The notes under the pieces: model-generated
What the model saw: only the letters and a program-made list of their open reading frames with translations
Databases searched by the model: none
What the model was told of the DNA's origin: nothing
Position numbers and translations under genes: made by a program
DNA from: Betaproteobacteria bacterium
Lineage (GTDB): Bacteria; Pseudomonadota; Gammaproteobacteria; Burkholderiales; SG8-39
Length of the DNA: 64,000 bases
Direction: 5' to 3'
NCBI GenBank assembly: GCA_947482825.1
Contig: CANKMT010000003.1
Span: forward strand, 1 to 64,000
Shown: positions 44,723 to 53,759 of the stretch, one piece after another
Layout: each line of letters opens with the position of its first letter
Position numbering within the stretch: position 1 is the stretch's first letter

Positions 44723-45534
44723 AGATCGCATTCCTGGGTGGCGGGAACATGGCGGGCGCGCTGATCGGCGGGCTGCTCGCAAAGGGATACGCGGCCGACT
44801 CCATCTCCGTCGTCGAAGTCGTGGCCCAGGCTCGAGAGAGCCTCGTCGCGCGCTATAAGCTGCACGTGAGCGCATCGGCTGATGAACGTACTTTCGGCGC
44901 CGACACGATCGTGCTTGCGGTCAAGCCACAGGACATGCGCAGCGCGGCTTCGCCGCTTTCTGGTCGCCTGGGAGAGCAACTCGTCATCAGCATTGCCGCC
45001 GGCATCCGCCTGCAAGACCTTTCGCGCTGGCTCGGCGGCTACACGAAGATGGTGCGCGTGATGCCGAACACGCCGGCGCTCATCGGGGCGGGCATTGCCG
45101 GGCTGTACGCCGGGAACGATGTGAGCGGCGACGAGCGCTCACGGGCCGAGGCGATCCTGGGTGCAGTCGGCAAGGTGGTCTGGGTCGAGGACGAGTCGCT
45201 GATCGACCCGGTGACCGCGGTCTCGGGGAGCGGACCGGCGTACGTGTTCTATTTCATCGAATCGCTCGAGAAGGCCGGCGTACAGCTGGGGCTTTCACCT
45301 GAGACGGCCCGTACGCTTGCGATCCAGACCTTTGTCGGCGCGGCGCGCCTGGCAGCCGAAAGCACCGAACCGCCCGGCACCTTGCGCGAGAGGGTGACCT
45401 CCAAAGGCGGGACCACCGAAGCCGCGCTCAAGGTATTTGCCTCCGAGGACATCGCCGGCAGTATCGCCAAGGCGCTCCAGGCGGCGGCCGATCGCGGCGC
45501 CGAACTCGGGCAGATCCTCGGCAAGGACGATTGA
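44719..45534 (+). CDS. proC: Pyrroline-5-carboxylate reductase
   Basis: A 271-residue enzyme reducing pyrroline-5-carboxylate to proline. Rossmann loop IAFLGGGNMAGALIGGLL at the N-terminus, VRVMPNTPALIGAGI in the middle, and the C-terminal signature PPGTLRERVTSKGGTTEAAL. GTG start overlaps yggS. Cytoplasmic, NAD(P)H-dependent. Confidence 0.95.
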   Translation: MKIAFLGGGNMAGALIGGLLAKGYAADSISVVEVVAQARESLVARYKLHVSASADERTFGADTIVLAVKPQDMRSAASPLSGRLGEQLVISIAAGIRLQDLSRWLGGYTKMVRVMPNTPALIGAGIAGLYAGNDVSGDERSRAEAILGAVGKVVWVEDESLIDPVTAVSGSGPAYVFYFIESLEKAGVQLGLSPETARTLAIQTFVGAARLAAESTEPPGTLRERVTSKGGTTEAALKVFASEDIAGSIAKALQAAADRGAELGQILGKDD

Positions 45535-45537
45535 GCG

Positions 45538-46110
45538 ATGTTTGCGCAGATCCTCGAGTTCCTGGTCGACTCGATTGCCGGGTTCTTCATCTTCCTGCTT
45601 CTCGCGCGCTTTCATTTCCAGTGGCTGCGCGTGTCATTCCGCAACCAGCTCGGGCACTTCGTCATCGCCCTGACCAACTGGGTCGTCATGCCGGCCCGGC
45701 GCGTCATTCCCGGCGTGGGCGGACTCGACATGGCGACGCTCCTGGCCGCGCTGATCCTGCAGGCGGCAACGCTGGCGGTGATCCACCTGCTGCGCGGTGC
45801 CGACCTCGCGGCCGCGCCGGGGCCGGTGACCGCGGTCCTCTTCGCTCTCGCTTGCGTCGATTTGGTCCGCTTCAGCGTGTACATCCTGATCTTTGCATTG
45901 ATCGTCCAGGCCGTGCTTTCCTGGACCAACCCGCACTCGCCGATCGGTGCGACCTTCGACGCCATGGTGCGGCCGTTCCTGCGGCCGATCAGGCGCTTCG
46001 TGCCGCCGATCTCGAACATCGATCTCTCGCCGCTGGTGCTGCTCGTCCTCCTGCAGGTGGTGCTGTTTCCTCTCTCGCATTTGCGGGTCCTGGTCGCGGG
46101 GATGTTCTGA
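45538..46110 (+). CDS. yggT: YggT family membrane protein
   Basis: A 190-residue protein with two YggT repeats, each with two helices: FFIFLLLARFHFQWLRVSFR with FVIALTNWVVMPARRVIPGV, and YILIFALIVQAVLSWTNPHS with PFLRPIRRFVPPISNIDLSP. Function is poorly defined; homologues influence ion balance and cell division. Three nt after proC. Bases 46111-46165 after it hold nothing clear. Confidence 0.92.
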   Translation: MFAQILEFLVDSIAGFFIFLLLARFHFQWLRVSFRNQLGHFVIALTNWVVMPARRVIPGVGGLDMATLLAALILQAATLAVIHLLRGADLAAAPGPVTAVLFALACVDLVRFSVYILIFALIVQAVLSWTNPHSPIGATFDAMVRPFLRPIRRFVPPISNIDLSPLVLLVLLQVVLFPLSHLRVLVAGMF

Positions 46111-46165
46111 GCGAGAACGCCTGGTTCCGGGCGCAGGCCGGGCGTCTGATGCAGTCGGAGGCACT

Positions 46166-47743
46166 GTGGAAAGGTTGAACGCAAGATTGGAGATCCCCGA
46201 GGTTGAACCAGGCACACTGGGCGCCTGTCCGGTAGCGCCGGACGCTTTGGTGGACATAAAGCGCCAGCAGACCAACCCGGCGCGCTGGCGCGGCCGGGGG
46301 TGGAAAGAATTCTCCGACGCCGTGCGCGCGCTTGGCGTCGAGATGTCGGAAACAATCTCCGCGCGGGGGGCCTACGCCACCGATGCGGGTGGGACGGCCT
46401 ACGGTCTGCCGCACGGCGTGGTGATCGCGAGAAGCGCCGAGCAGATTGCCGGGTTGCTCAAGGCCGCCCAGGCCCATCGCGTTCCGGTCACTGTTCGCGG
46501 CGGCGGCCTGACGACCGAGGGTGAATCGGTGGCCTTCGGCGGCGTGCTGCTCGACATGACCGGCATGAGCCGGGTGATCTCGATCGACCCTGCGGCATTG
46601 TCGGTGCGCACGCAGGCCGGCATCTTCTGGCACAGCCTTGCCGAGGAACTGCGCCGCGAGGGCCTCGATTACCTCTCCGCCCCGCTCAACCTCACTTCTT
46701 CGGTGGGCGGAACGCTGGGCGTAGGCGGGATCGACGTGAACTCGCCGCGCCTGGGGTGCAGCGCCGACCAGGCCCTGGCCCTGCAGGTGGTGACACCTAC
46801 CGGCGACATTGTCGAGTGCTCCGACACGCAGAACCCAGAGCTCTTCGCGCGCGTGATCCTCGGCTACGGGCAATTCGGCGTGATCACCGAAGCCACCTTG
46901 AAGGTGCGCCCTTACACGCCGCTGCGCATGCATTACTACTACTACTCGTCGCTGCGCACGGCCATCGAGGACCTGCAGCTGATCGATCGCAACGATGCGA
47001 GCGATTACTCCGGCATCCTCACCATCCTCGATTGCGCGGTGAACCTTCTCGTGGCGTTCGACTCGCCTGAGCGCGAAGCGGCCTTCAAGGCGGGATGGGA
47101 ATCGCGCCTGCGCGGGCACGGCGAGTTCGGGTTCGGGTTGCGCATGCTCGGCCGGTACGCGCTGCGGCCGTGGAAACTCGGCGAAGCCTGGCTCCTGCTG
47201 CAACGGAAGCGCGAGCTGTTTCCGGAACTGCAGCGTTCCGAATACATGCGTGACGGCCTGATGCTCGACCGAACGGTGGTGTTCTCGAGGGCGGTGTGGA
47301 ATTTCTGGGGCGGGCGCCAAATGGTGATTCCCGACCTTGCGACCTCGGCCGCGAAGTTCGCGGATGCCGTCGAGCGAGGCAACGCGGTTTGCCGGAAATA
47401 CTTCCCGCACTACACGCTCTACTGCGTCGGCATCCGGTTGCGCAAGGATCATCGCGAGCACTACGAGATGTCGTGCATCCCGCCCGACGCGGAAGAATGG
47501 GCCTACGGTTGCGAGTTCGAGCCGATGACCAACGGCAGGACGTACAGCCGCGACCACCTTCAGTCCTTCAAGAATGCGATCTACGACATCGGGGTCGATG
47601 TCGGCGCGAGCTATTACCGCTTTGGCGGCATGATGAAAGGCTACATCCGCCGCGTTTTCGGCGATGCGCTCGTGGACCGGCACCTGGCCATGAAAAAGAA
47701 AGCCGACCCGGCGATGATCCTCAACCGCGATGTGATCTTCTGA
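46166..47743 (+). CDS. FAD-linked (PCMH-type) oxidoreductase of the redox cassette
   Basis: About 525 residues. The FAD-binding half has HRVPVTVRGGGLTTEGESVA and GGVLLDMTGMSRVISIDPAA, then NLTSSVGGTLGVGGIDVNSP; the rest is a FAD-oxidase-type substrate domain with many aromatics (MHYYYYSSL). It ends RVFGDALVDRHLAMKKKADP. It lacks Fe-S motifs, which are supplied by the next gene. The start is uncertain: GTG 46166 is the first plausible site after yggT, but GTG near 46250 or ATG at 46342 would also work. The stop is shared with the Fe-S gene start (TGATG). Substrate unknown. Confidence 0.85.
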   Translation: MERLNARLEIPEVEPGTLGACPVAPDALVDIKRQQTNPARWRGRGWKEFSDAVRALGVEMSETISARGAYATDAGGTAYGLPHGVVIARSAEQIAGLLKAAQAHRVPVTVRGGGLTTEGESVAFGGVLLDMTGMSRVISIDPAALSVRTQAGIFWHSLAEELRREGLDYLSAPLNLTSSVGGTLGVGGIDVNSPRLGCSADQALALQVVTPTGDIVECSDTQNPELFARVILGYGQFGVITEATLKVRPYTPLRMHYYYYSSLRTAIEDLQLIDRNDASDYSGILTILDCAVNLLVAFDSPEREAAFKAGWESRLRGHGEFGFGLRMLGRYALRPWKLGEAWLLLQRKRELFPELQRSEYMRDGLMLDRTVVFSRAVWNFWGGRQMVIPDLATSAAKFADAVERGNAVCRKYFPHYTLYCVGIRLRKDHREHYEMSCIPPDAEEWAYGCEFEPMTNGRTYSRDHLQSFKNAIYDIGVDVGASYYRFGGMMKGYIRRVFGDALVDRHLAMKKKADPAMILNRDVIF

Positions 47744-48666
47744 TGTTCGGCAGGGCAAGAAGTCCGGTCGTGCGCAAGGACCACTCGGCCTGCAGCGGTT
47801 GCAGCCTGTGCCTGCTGGTGTGCCCGGTCTGGCGCCAGACGCGCGATCCGCGCCTGACGCCTGAGGGTCGGGCCAAAGCGCTCCAGCATGGCGCACCGGC
47901 CCGGGAACTCGCCGCGTCGGTCGCGGCTTGCAGGCTCTGCGGCGCATGCGAGCCGGTCTGCCCGGAGGACATCGACCTCGTCGGGATGACGTTGGGCCTG
48001 CGTGCGCACCTGGCGGATCCGGCATTGGTGACCGCGCTGCACGGGCGCATGAAGGAAATCGCTTCGCAGCCGCTACGTGTGCTGGACGCGAAAATCGCTT
48101 TCCTTCCTGGCCCTGCGTTGCGAGAAAAGCCGCAGGTGATGGCTCGAATCACGGCGCTGACCGGTGCAGTCCCCAGCACAGACGATGGCGTCGATATCGA
48201 AGAAGCGCTGCAGTCGGGTATCCCGATTCCCCGCGAGCGGCTGGAGCGGTTTCTCGGGCATCTTCGCGCAGCGCAAGAGGTCGTCGTTGAGGACGGCCAG
48301 TGGATGCGGCCCCTGCGCGAGTGGCTTCCTAAAGCGCGCCTCACGAGCCTCGGCGCGGCGCTAGGCAACCTCGATGCCGTGCGCCGGAGCCTTCGCAAGA
48401 CCGACCTCTACGTGATCGAGCCGCGCGCCTACCACAGCGACTACGAGCGCCTCGTCGGGCATTACGACCGTCTGCGTACCGAGCGCGGCTGTGCCTTCAA
48501 CCTCGACCTGCAGCGCATCGCGATTCCGCCTGCGGCGCAGGCCGACTGGATCCTGAAGGGATTGCGCGTGGAGCGGGTCGTGGTCGAACGCCAGGAAGAC
48601 GCTGAGGCGTTCGTCGCCCATGGAGCCTATCCCGTGGTGCATCTCGCCGAATTGGCGGATCATTGA
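47743..48666 (+). CDS. Double [4Fe-4S] electron-transfer protein of the redox cassette
   Basis: A 307-residue protein. Two 4Fe-4S motifs are at Cys17-20-23-27 (CSGCSLCLLVC) and Cys63-66-69-73 (CRLCGACEPVC), in HdrC/GlpC-like spacing. The remaining 230 residues contain none of the CCG-type cysteine clusters that usually follow; instead there is a soluble domain with DLYVIEPRAYHSDYERLVGH that I do not recognise. It probably carries electrons between the two flanking flavoproteins. Start ATG 47743 overlaps the preceding stop. Confidence 0.8.
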   Translation: MFGRARSPVVRKDHSACSGCSLCLLVCPVWRQTRDPRLTPEGRAKALQHGAPARELAASVAACRLCGACEPVCPEDIDLVGMTLGLRAHLADPALVTALHGRMKEIASQPLRVLDAKIAFLPGPALREKPQVMARITALTGAVPSTDDGVDIEEALQSGIPIPRERLERFLGHLRAAQEVVVEDGQWMRPLREWLPKARLTSLGAALGNLDAVRRSLRKTDLYVIEPRAYHSDYERLVGHYDRLRTERGCAFNLDLQRIAIPPAAQADWILKGLRVERVVVERQEDAEAFVAHGAYPVVHLAELADH

Positions 48667-48690
48667 ACGCCATGTACGACCGAGGCCACC

Positions 48691-49899
48691 GTGCGAACCG
48701 TTGACGTCATCATCGTCGGCGCCAGCCTGTCTGCGGCTGCGGCGGCCAAGCGGCTCGTCGATGCCGGTCTGGAAACGATCGTCCTCGAGCGCAAGGAGCT
48801 GCCGCGGCACAAGATCTGCAGCGGCATCCTGTCGCCGCGCGGCCACCGGTTCCTGCTGGAGAATTTCGGCCCGCTCCCGCGTGAGGCGCTGCACGAGCCC
48901 ACCTCCTGCCGCGGGGTGACTTTCCACTTCCCGTCGATGGTCTCGCTGTCGATGGACTTCTTCGGCGGGACCACGCCGCACCTGCATCGAAAGTATTCCG
49001 ACTACTGGGCGATCAAGCGAAGTGGGGCCGAAGTCCACGACCAGACCTCTTTCGCCGGGCTGGAAGACAACGGCGACCACGTCCTTGTCCACGCGCGAAG
49101 CAAAGGCGAGCCGATCGAGTATCGCGCCCGCACCGTGATTGGCGCGGACGGGCCCAGTTCGCTCGTGACCCGCGCGATCTACCCCGACTACCCGCAGCAG
49201 ATCCCCTGGTTTTTCGTCGGGCAGAAATTCCACGACATCATCGAGTGCCCGCTGGACGAGGACTATTTTCATTTCTGGTTCCACCCGGGTCTCGGGCACT
49301 ACACCTGGAGTCACGCCCGAGACGGGCGCCAGATCGTCGGCGTCGGGTTCAAGCGCGGCGACAATTTCGCCAAGAAGCACGCCAACGTGGTGAACTACCT
49401 CGGTGAAAAGCACGGCGTGCGCCTCAAGGAGCACACGGACGACGAAGGCTGCGCCGAGAATTTCGGGCCTTCGCTGATCAACCGATACGTGTTCGGCAAA
49501 GGCAATGTGCTGATCACCGGGCAGGCGGCCGGTTTCCTCAACATGATCGGCGAAGGCATGAGCTGCGCGCTGCATTCGGGGGCGATCTGTGGCGAGGCGG
49601 TGGTGGAGTCGCGCGTCACCAACCGGCCGGTGCGGGAGATGTACCGCCGGATGATCGCGTCTGAAGTGCGCCGGACGACCGATCAGTGGAATCCCTGGAA
49701 GATCGCGTTCGACAAACCGCACGAGGCCGATTTCCCCGCCGCGCTCATGGCGCTCGGGTGGCGCGATCGCGCGAAGGTGCTGCGCGACATGTGGCGGTTC
49801 GTCGTGCTCTACAAGGAATTCAACTGGGGCCGGCAGATCTTCCGCGAGATGCTGCAGCGGCCGATGATCGGCGGCTACTCCGCGCAGCGCTGGATGTAA
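48691..49899 (+). CDS. Geranylgeranyl-reductase-like FAD-dependent oxidoreductase
   Basis: A 402-residue flavoprotein. VDVIIVGASLSAAAAAKRLV is the FAD Rossmann loop (GASLSA in place of the usual GxGxxG, so the second Gly is Ser and the third Ala), with ETIVLERKELPRHKICSG next and the late VLITGQAAGFLNMIGEGMSC that places the isoalloxazine ring. These are traits of the geranylgeranyl reductase/NAD(P)-FAD monooxygenase family, which reduces or hydroxylates isoprenoid-type substrates. It ends MLQRPMIGGYSAQRWM; a near copy of this end recurs at 52129. GTG start, 24 nt after the Fe-S gene. Confidence 0.85.
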   Translation: MRTVDVIIVGASLSAAAAAKRLVDAGLETIVLERKELPRHKICSGILSPRGHRFLLENFGPLPREALHEPTSCRGVTFHFPSMVSLSMDFFGGTTPHLHRKYSDYWAIKRSGAEVHDQTSFAGLEDNGDHVLVHARSKGEPIEYRARTVIGADGPSSLVTRAIYPDYPQQIPWFFVGQKFHDIIECPLDEDYFHFWFHPGLGHYTWSHARDGRQIVGVGFKRGDNFAKKHANVVNYLGEKHGVRLKEHTDDEGCAENFGPSLINRYVFGKGNVLITGQAAGFLNMIGEGMSCALHSGAICGEAVVESRVTNRPVREMYRRMIASEVRRTTDQWNPWKIAFDKPHEADFPAALMALGWRDRAKVLRDMWRFVVLYKEFNWGRQIFREMLQRPMIGGYSAQRWM

Positions 49900-49992
49900 C
49901 GCGAAGCGAAGAGGGGGCGGCACTTCTTCCTCGGACCTTCCCTAAAAAATGCCGCGCGCCCGAGGGCGCGGCGGCCGGTCTCCTCCTCCAAA
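49855..49992. repeat. Left edge duplication: flavoprotein C-terminus and orphan terminator
   Basis: CTGCAGCGGCCGATGATCGG to TGTAA (49855-49899) matches 52141-52188 with about a fifth of bases changed. After 44 bp of unrelated sequence, a GC hairpin with T6 on the minus strand (49944-49970) and CGGTCTCCTCCTCCAAA (49976-49992) matches the aceA terminator zone at 52194-52235. Here no minus-strand gene reads into it, so it is orphaned. Confidence 0.7.
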
Positions 49993-50036
49993 TCCGTCGT
50001 GCTCGTCGCATCCGCCGCCAACGCCAGAATCTACCC

Positions 50037-50065
50037 TTGTAACCAAGTTGGTGACATGCTAGCCT
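50037..50065 (+). promoter_or_regulatory. Promoter and operator of the intact HigBA locus
   Basis: TTGTAA (50037-50042) and TAGCCT (50060-50065) are 17 bp apart. TGTAACCAA-G-TTGGTGACA (50038-50056) is an inverted repeat with one mismatch over the -35 and spacer. The toxin GTG begins 6 nt after the -10, so its message should be leaderless. Confidence 0.6.
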
Positions 50066-50071
50066 CTAACG

Positions 50072-50407
50072 GTGCGCATCTTCAACCGCAGCGCGATCCT
50101 GCATTACGCAAAGATTCATGCCGATGCGCGCCAGGATTTGCTTGCCTGGTACGCCGATGCGGCAAGTGCGGATTGGGGTTCGCCGCAGGACGTAAAAGGG
50201 CGGTTTCCCGCAGCGTCGATCATTGCCGGCAATCGCGTGGTGTTCAATGTTTGCGGCAATCGCTATCGCCTTATCGTCTCATTCAACTATCGCCATCGCG
50301 CGGGCTATATCAAGTTTTTCGGCACTCACGCGCAGTACGAGAAAATCGACGCCCAATCGATCGACACCACCGGAGTCAGTCATGGCAAGGCAAAACGTAA
50401 GCGTTGA
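50072..50407 (+). CDS. higB: HigB-family mRNA interferase toxin
   Basis: A 111-residue toxin. ILHYAKIHADARQDLLAWYA, WGSPQDVKGRFPAASIIAGN, RVVFNVCGNRYRLIVSFNYR and FGTHAQYEKIDAQSID follow the HigB_toxin Pfam layout from end to end. The start is GTG 50072, next to a -10 box. It overlaps the antitoxin gene by 26 bp, toxin first as in HigBA. It would cleave translated mRNA. Confidence 0.88.
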   Translation: MRIFNRSAILHYAKIHADARQDLLAWYADAASADWGSPQDVKGRFPAASIIAGNRVVFNVCGNRYRLIVSFNYRHRAGYIKFFGTHAQYEKIDAQSIDTTGVSHGKAKRKR

Positions 50408-50759
50408 ACTTCTGAAGACCAAGGCCGCGTACCGGCGTGCGCTCGCCCGGCTCGCGTTCTTTTTCGATCATCCCCCGGCGCCCGGCACGGCGGAGGATGC
50501 CGAGTTCGAGATCCTGATGCTGATGGTGGAGCGCTACGAGTCCGAACACTATGCCCTCCCCCGGCCGGACCCGGTGGCCGCGATTCGCTTCGAAATCGAG
50601 CAGCGCGGCCTGGATCCGGCCGCATTGCATGCATTGCTGGGATCGCGCCAGCGCGCTCATGAGGTTCTGCAGAAAAAACGCCGCCTGACCTTGCGGCAGA
50701 TTCGGGACTTGCATCGGCAGCTGGGAATTTCGGCCGAAGTGCTGATTCAGGACTATTAG
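50382..50759 (+). CDS. higA: HigA-family antitoxin
   Basis: A 125-residue antitoxin. N-terminal helices (LLKTKAAYRRALARLAFFFD and EFEILMLMVERYESEHYALP) are followed by a HTH-type segment (LDPAALHALLGSRQRAHEVL then LTLRQIRDLHRQLGISAEVL). ATG 50382 lies inside the toxin gene in another frame. Expected to bind the operator upstream of higB. Confidence 0.85.
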   Translation: MARQNVSVELLKTKAAYRRALARLAFFFDHPPAPGTAEDAEFEILMLMVERYESEHYALPRPDPVAAIRFEIEQRGLDPAALHALLGSRQRAHEVLQKKRRLTLRQIRDLHRQLGISAEVLIQDY

Positions 50760-50943
50760 GGCGCCAAGAGTCGCGCCGCGCCGGCGGCCTGTGCAGAAAT
50801 ATAAATGGCAGTATATTGACTGCAAACCAAATAGGGAAGCGGACCTTTGGTAGAAAATGGCAGCAATGACCCTTGCAGCACCTTGCCCGAATTGATGATC
50901 CCCTGCGGATCGAGGGCGTCCTTGCGAAGTTCCGTCGTCATGC
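50760..50943 (-). pseudogene. FAD-linked oxidase C-terminal fragment plus IS-end-like repeat
   Basis: Minus-strand codons 50943-50872 read MTTELRKDALDPQGIINSGK and VLQ, the typical end of FAD-linked oxidases (compare RxKxALDPxGIxNPGKV). The frame continues to 50756 with unrelated residues. Bases 50803-50876 contain two CTGCCAT motifs about 50 bp apart on the minus strand, as in the 131-bp repeats at 6020 and 8770. It is debris, not a gene. Confidence 0.45.
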
Positions 50944-51362
50944 GTGTGCTGAGTCGGATTTGACAATCATGATTACAGCAGTACTTGCACTATGTACACC
51001 TCACTTTCGGCGATGTCTTGTGCCCGAGCGAGGAAAGGGAGTATAGGAATTTCAAACCACCTTTTCCCTGATGCGCGACGGTCTCGCCGTCCCGAGAAGA
51101 AGTCCAGCGCGGTCAATCGTGCGGTATTTGGCGAAGATTGCCCGCGCTCAATGATGGTTCGACCCCTGAATCGACTCGAATTGCCTCAGTTCGACGCTAC
51201 CCGCGCCATCTTGCTTGAGCCGTTCGTTGGCGATCGCGGGGCGCGTGATGTAGCGGCACAGATTCGGGCGGTCGAAAAGGCGTGTGCGCGTGGCTCGGAA
51301 TCAAGGTCGGGGGACAACCACCGCAATCAGAAGAGCGCGTACGCCTGCGGCGCTCTGCGCGG
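50944..51362. other. Stretch without a supported gene
   Basis: A forward reading frame spans 50992-51366, but its start has no ribosome site, its codon choice does not match its neighbours and I recognise no family. A short segment (DATRAILLEPFVGDRGARDV) has somewhat better codon use and could be a relic. Confidence 0.4.
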
Positions 51363-51656
51363 CTAGCCAGCCAGGTAGCCGGCTTCGCGCTGGTGGCGCA
51401 CCGCGGAAATGCGCACCATTCCTTCCAGCGGGGCGTGCTGGTAAAGGGCGACGTAGCCGCTGGCTCCGTAAGAGATCACCAATTCGCGCTGCGATGAGCG
51501 GGCGACCACGCGGCCGATCTCCGGATGGTTGGCGAGAATCGAAACGCCTTCGCGAATCCGGCGAATGTCGTCGAGTGCCGTCGTCGGATCGCGGGCGAAG
51601 TTGAATTCGAAGATGCGCTCGAGGTCCGTGAGAGCTTCTTCATCGAAAACGATCAC
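51363..51656 (-). CDS. RelE/ParE-family toxin
   Basis: A 97-residue toxin: VFDEEALTDLERIFEFNFAR, RIREGVSILANHPEIGRVVA and a final ELVISYGASGYVALYQHAPL with VRISAVRHQREAGY, the ParE/RelE end with its Arg-His. GTG at 51656 overlaps the antitoxin stop (GTGA). Complete in length. Gyrase (ParE) or ribosome (RelE) targeting cannot be told apart here. Confidence 0.85.
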   Translation of the reverse strand: MIVFDEEALTDLERIFEFNFARDPTTALDDIRRIREGVSILANHPEIGRVVARSSQRELVISYGASGYVALYQHAPLEGMVRISAVRHQREAGYLAG

Positions 51657-51943
51657 GTGATCCGGCGTGGCTTCGGGCGCACCGCAGGCTTGCCAAGCGC
51701 ACGCCGCTCCAGGTAGTCAAACACCTCGTCCGCGGGAATTCCAAGCCCCGTGCGTTTCATGCGCGCCAGGCGGCGCTTGCCCTCCGCGTGGAACTCGGCG
51801 CGCGTCGCCTCCGACTCGACCTTCTCGCGGATTGCCGCGAGCATGAAAGCATGCGCTGTAGTGTCCTGCGCCTGGGCGAGCCTGGCGACCTTTTTCTTTA
51901 CCTCCGGCGGCAATCTCAGGGAAACGGCCACGTTGCGCTCCAT
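51653..51943 (-). CDS. Ribbon-helix-helix antitoxin
   Basis: A 96-residue antitoxin beginning MERNVAVSLRLPPEVKKKVA, then QDTTAHAFMLAAIREKVESE: strand, helix, helix of the CopG/MetJ class. The C-terminal half (FHAEGKRRLARMKRTGLGIP, DEVFDYLERRALGK) should bind the toxin. ATG 51943; no clear Shine-Dalgarno precedes it. Confidence 0.85.
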   Translation of the reverse strand: MERNVAVSLRLPPEVKKKVARLAQAQDTTAHAFMLAAIREKVESEATRAEFHAEGKRRLARMKRTGLGIPADEVFDYLERRALGKPAVRPKPRRIT

Positions 51944-52050
51944 GTATCACAAAAGAACTACAAGCATTCTGAAGGTCGAAGCGGGCCCGGTCAATGACTC
52001 AATCGATTTTTGGCAGGAGCAAATGAGTTGTCCGGAGTAGTAGCACGTAA

Positions 52051-52188
52051 CGATGGCAGGAAAGGCGGTTGACGCAGGAGGAAGCTGGGCGGCTGCTGGG
52101 GATGTCGGAGCGCAGCTTCAGGCGCTACTTCAGGGCGATGCTGCAGCGCCCGATGATCGGCGGCCATTCCATGCAGCGCTGGCTGTAA
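52051..52188 (+). pseudogene. ISNCY-type transposase HTH fused to a flavoprotein C-terminus
   Basis: The frame reads RWQERRLTQEEAGRLLGMSE and RSFRRYF, the helix-turn-helix that opens many ISNCY-family transposases, then switches to RAMLQRPMIGGHSMQRWL and TAA. The last 16 residues match the end of the geranylgeranyl-reductase-like protein at 48691-49899 (MLQRPMIGGYSAQRWM). It is a join of two gene fragments with no start codon. Confidence 0.7.
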
Positions 52189-52217
52189 AAAAACCGCCGC
52201 ACCCTTAGGCACGGCGG
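52187..52217 (-). terminator. Rho-independent terminator of aceA
   Basis: On the minus strand CCGCCGTGCC - TAAG - GGTGCGGCGG (two G-T wobbles) is followed by seven T. It lies 30 bp after the aceA stop. A diverged copy is present at 49944-49992. Confidence 0.85.
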
Positions 52218-52246
52218 TCGGTCTCCTCCTCCAAACGCTGTTCGCG

Positions 52247-53557
<1,311 letters not shown>

Positions 53558-53759
53558 CTGTTCTTCCTTTCGGGTTGAGAAACGATGAGGCACGATACAG
53601 GCGGGAATTCATGCGGCGCAACAAAATACATGGAAAATTGAACAGTAAAAAATTCACATGGTTAACTTCACTTAACCGGCGAATATTTCAAACAGTGAAA
53701 TAGATTTCCGGAAAATTTGCGCGTCGCAATATCGTTTCATGCTGCGCAACGGATTCGGC
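53558..53759 (-). promoter_or_regulatory. AT-rich promoter/operator region of aceA
   Basis: Two perfect inverted repeats stand out: GTTAA-N6-TTAAC (53661-53676) and TTTCA-N5-TGAAA (53686-53700). The region is far richer in A+T than its surroundings, as expected of a regulated promoter between rodA and aceA. The regulator is unknown. Confidence 0.55.

Noticed and set aside
45989-48025. Antisense frame of 678 codons opposite the redox cassette
   Set aside because: Arg/His/Ala-rich translation typical of a GC-driven shadow; the plus strand encodes recognisable flavoprotein and Fe-S motifs.
50992-51366. Possible 124-codon gene
   Set aside because: No ribosome site, no recognised family and poor codon use; left as an unsupported stretch.
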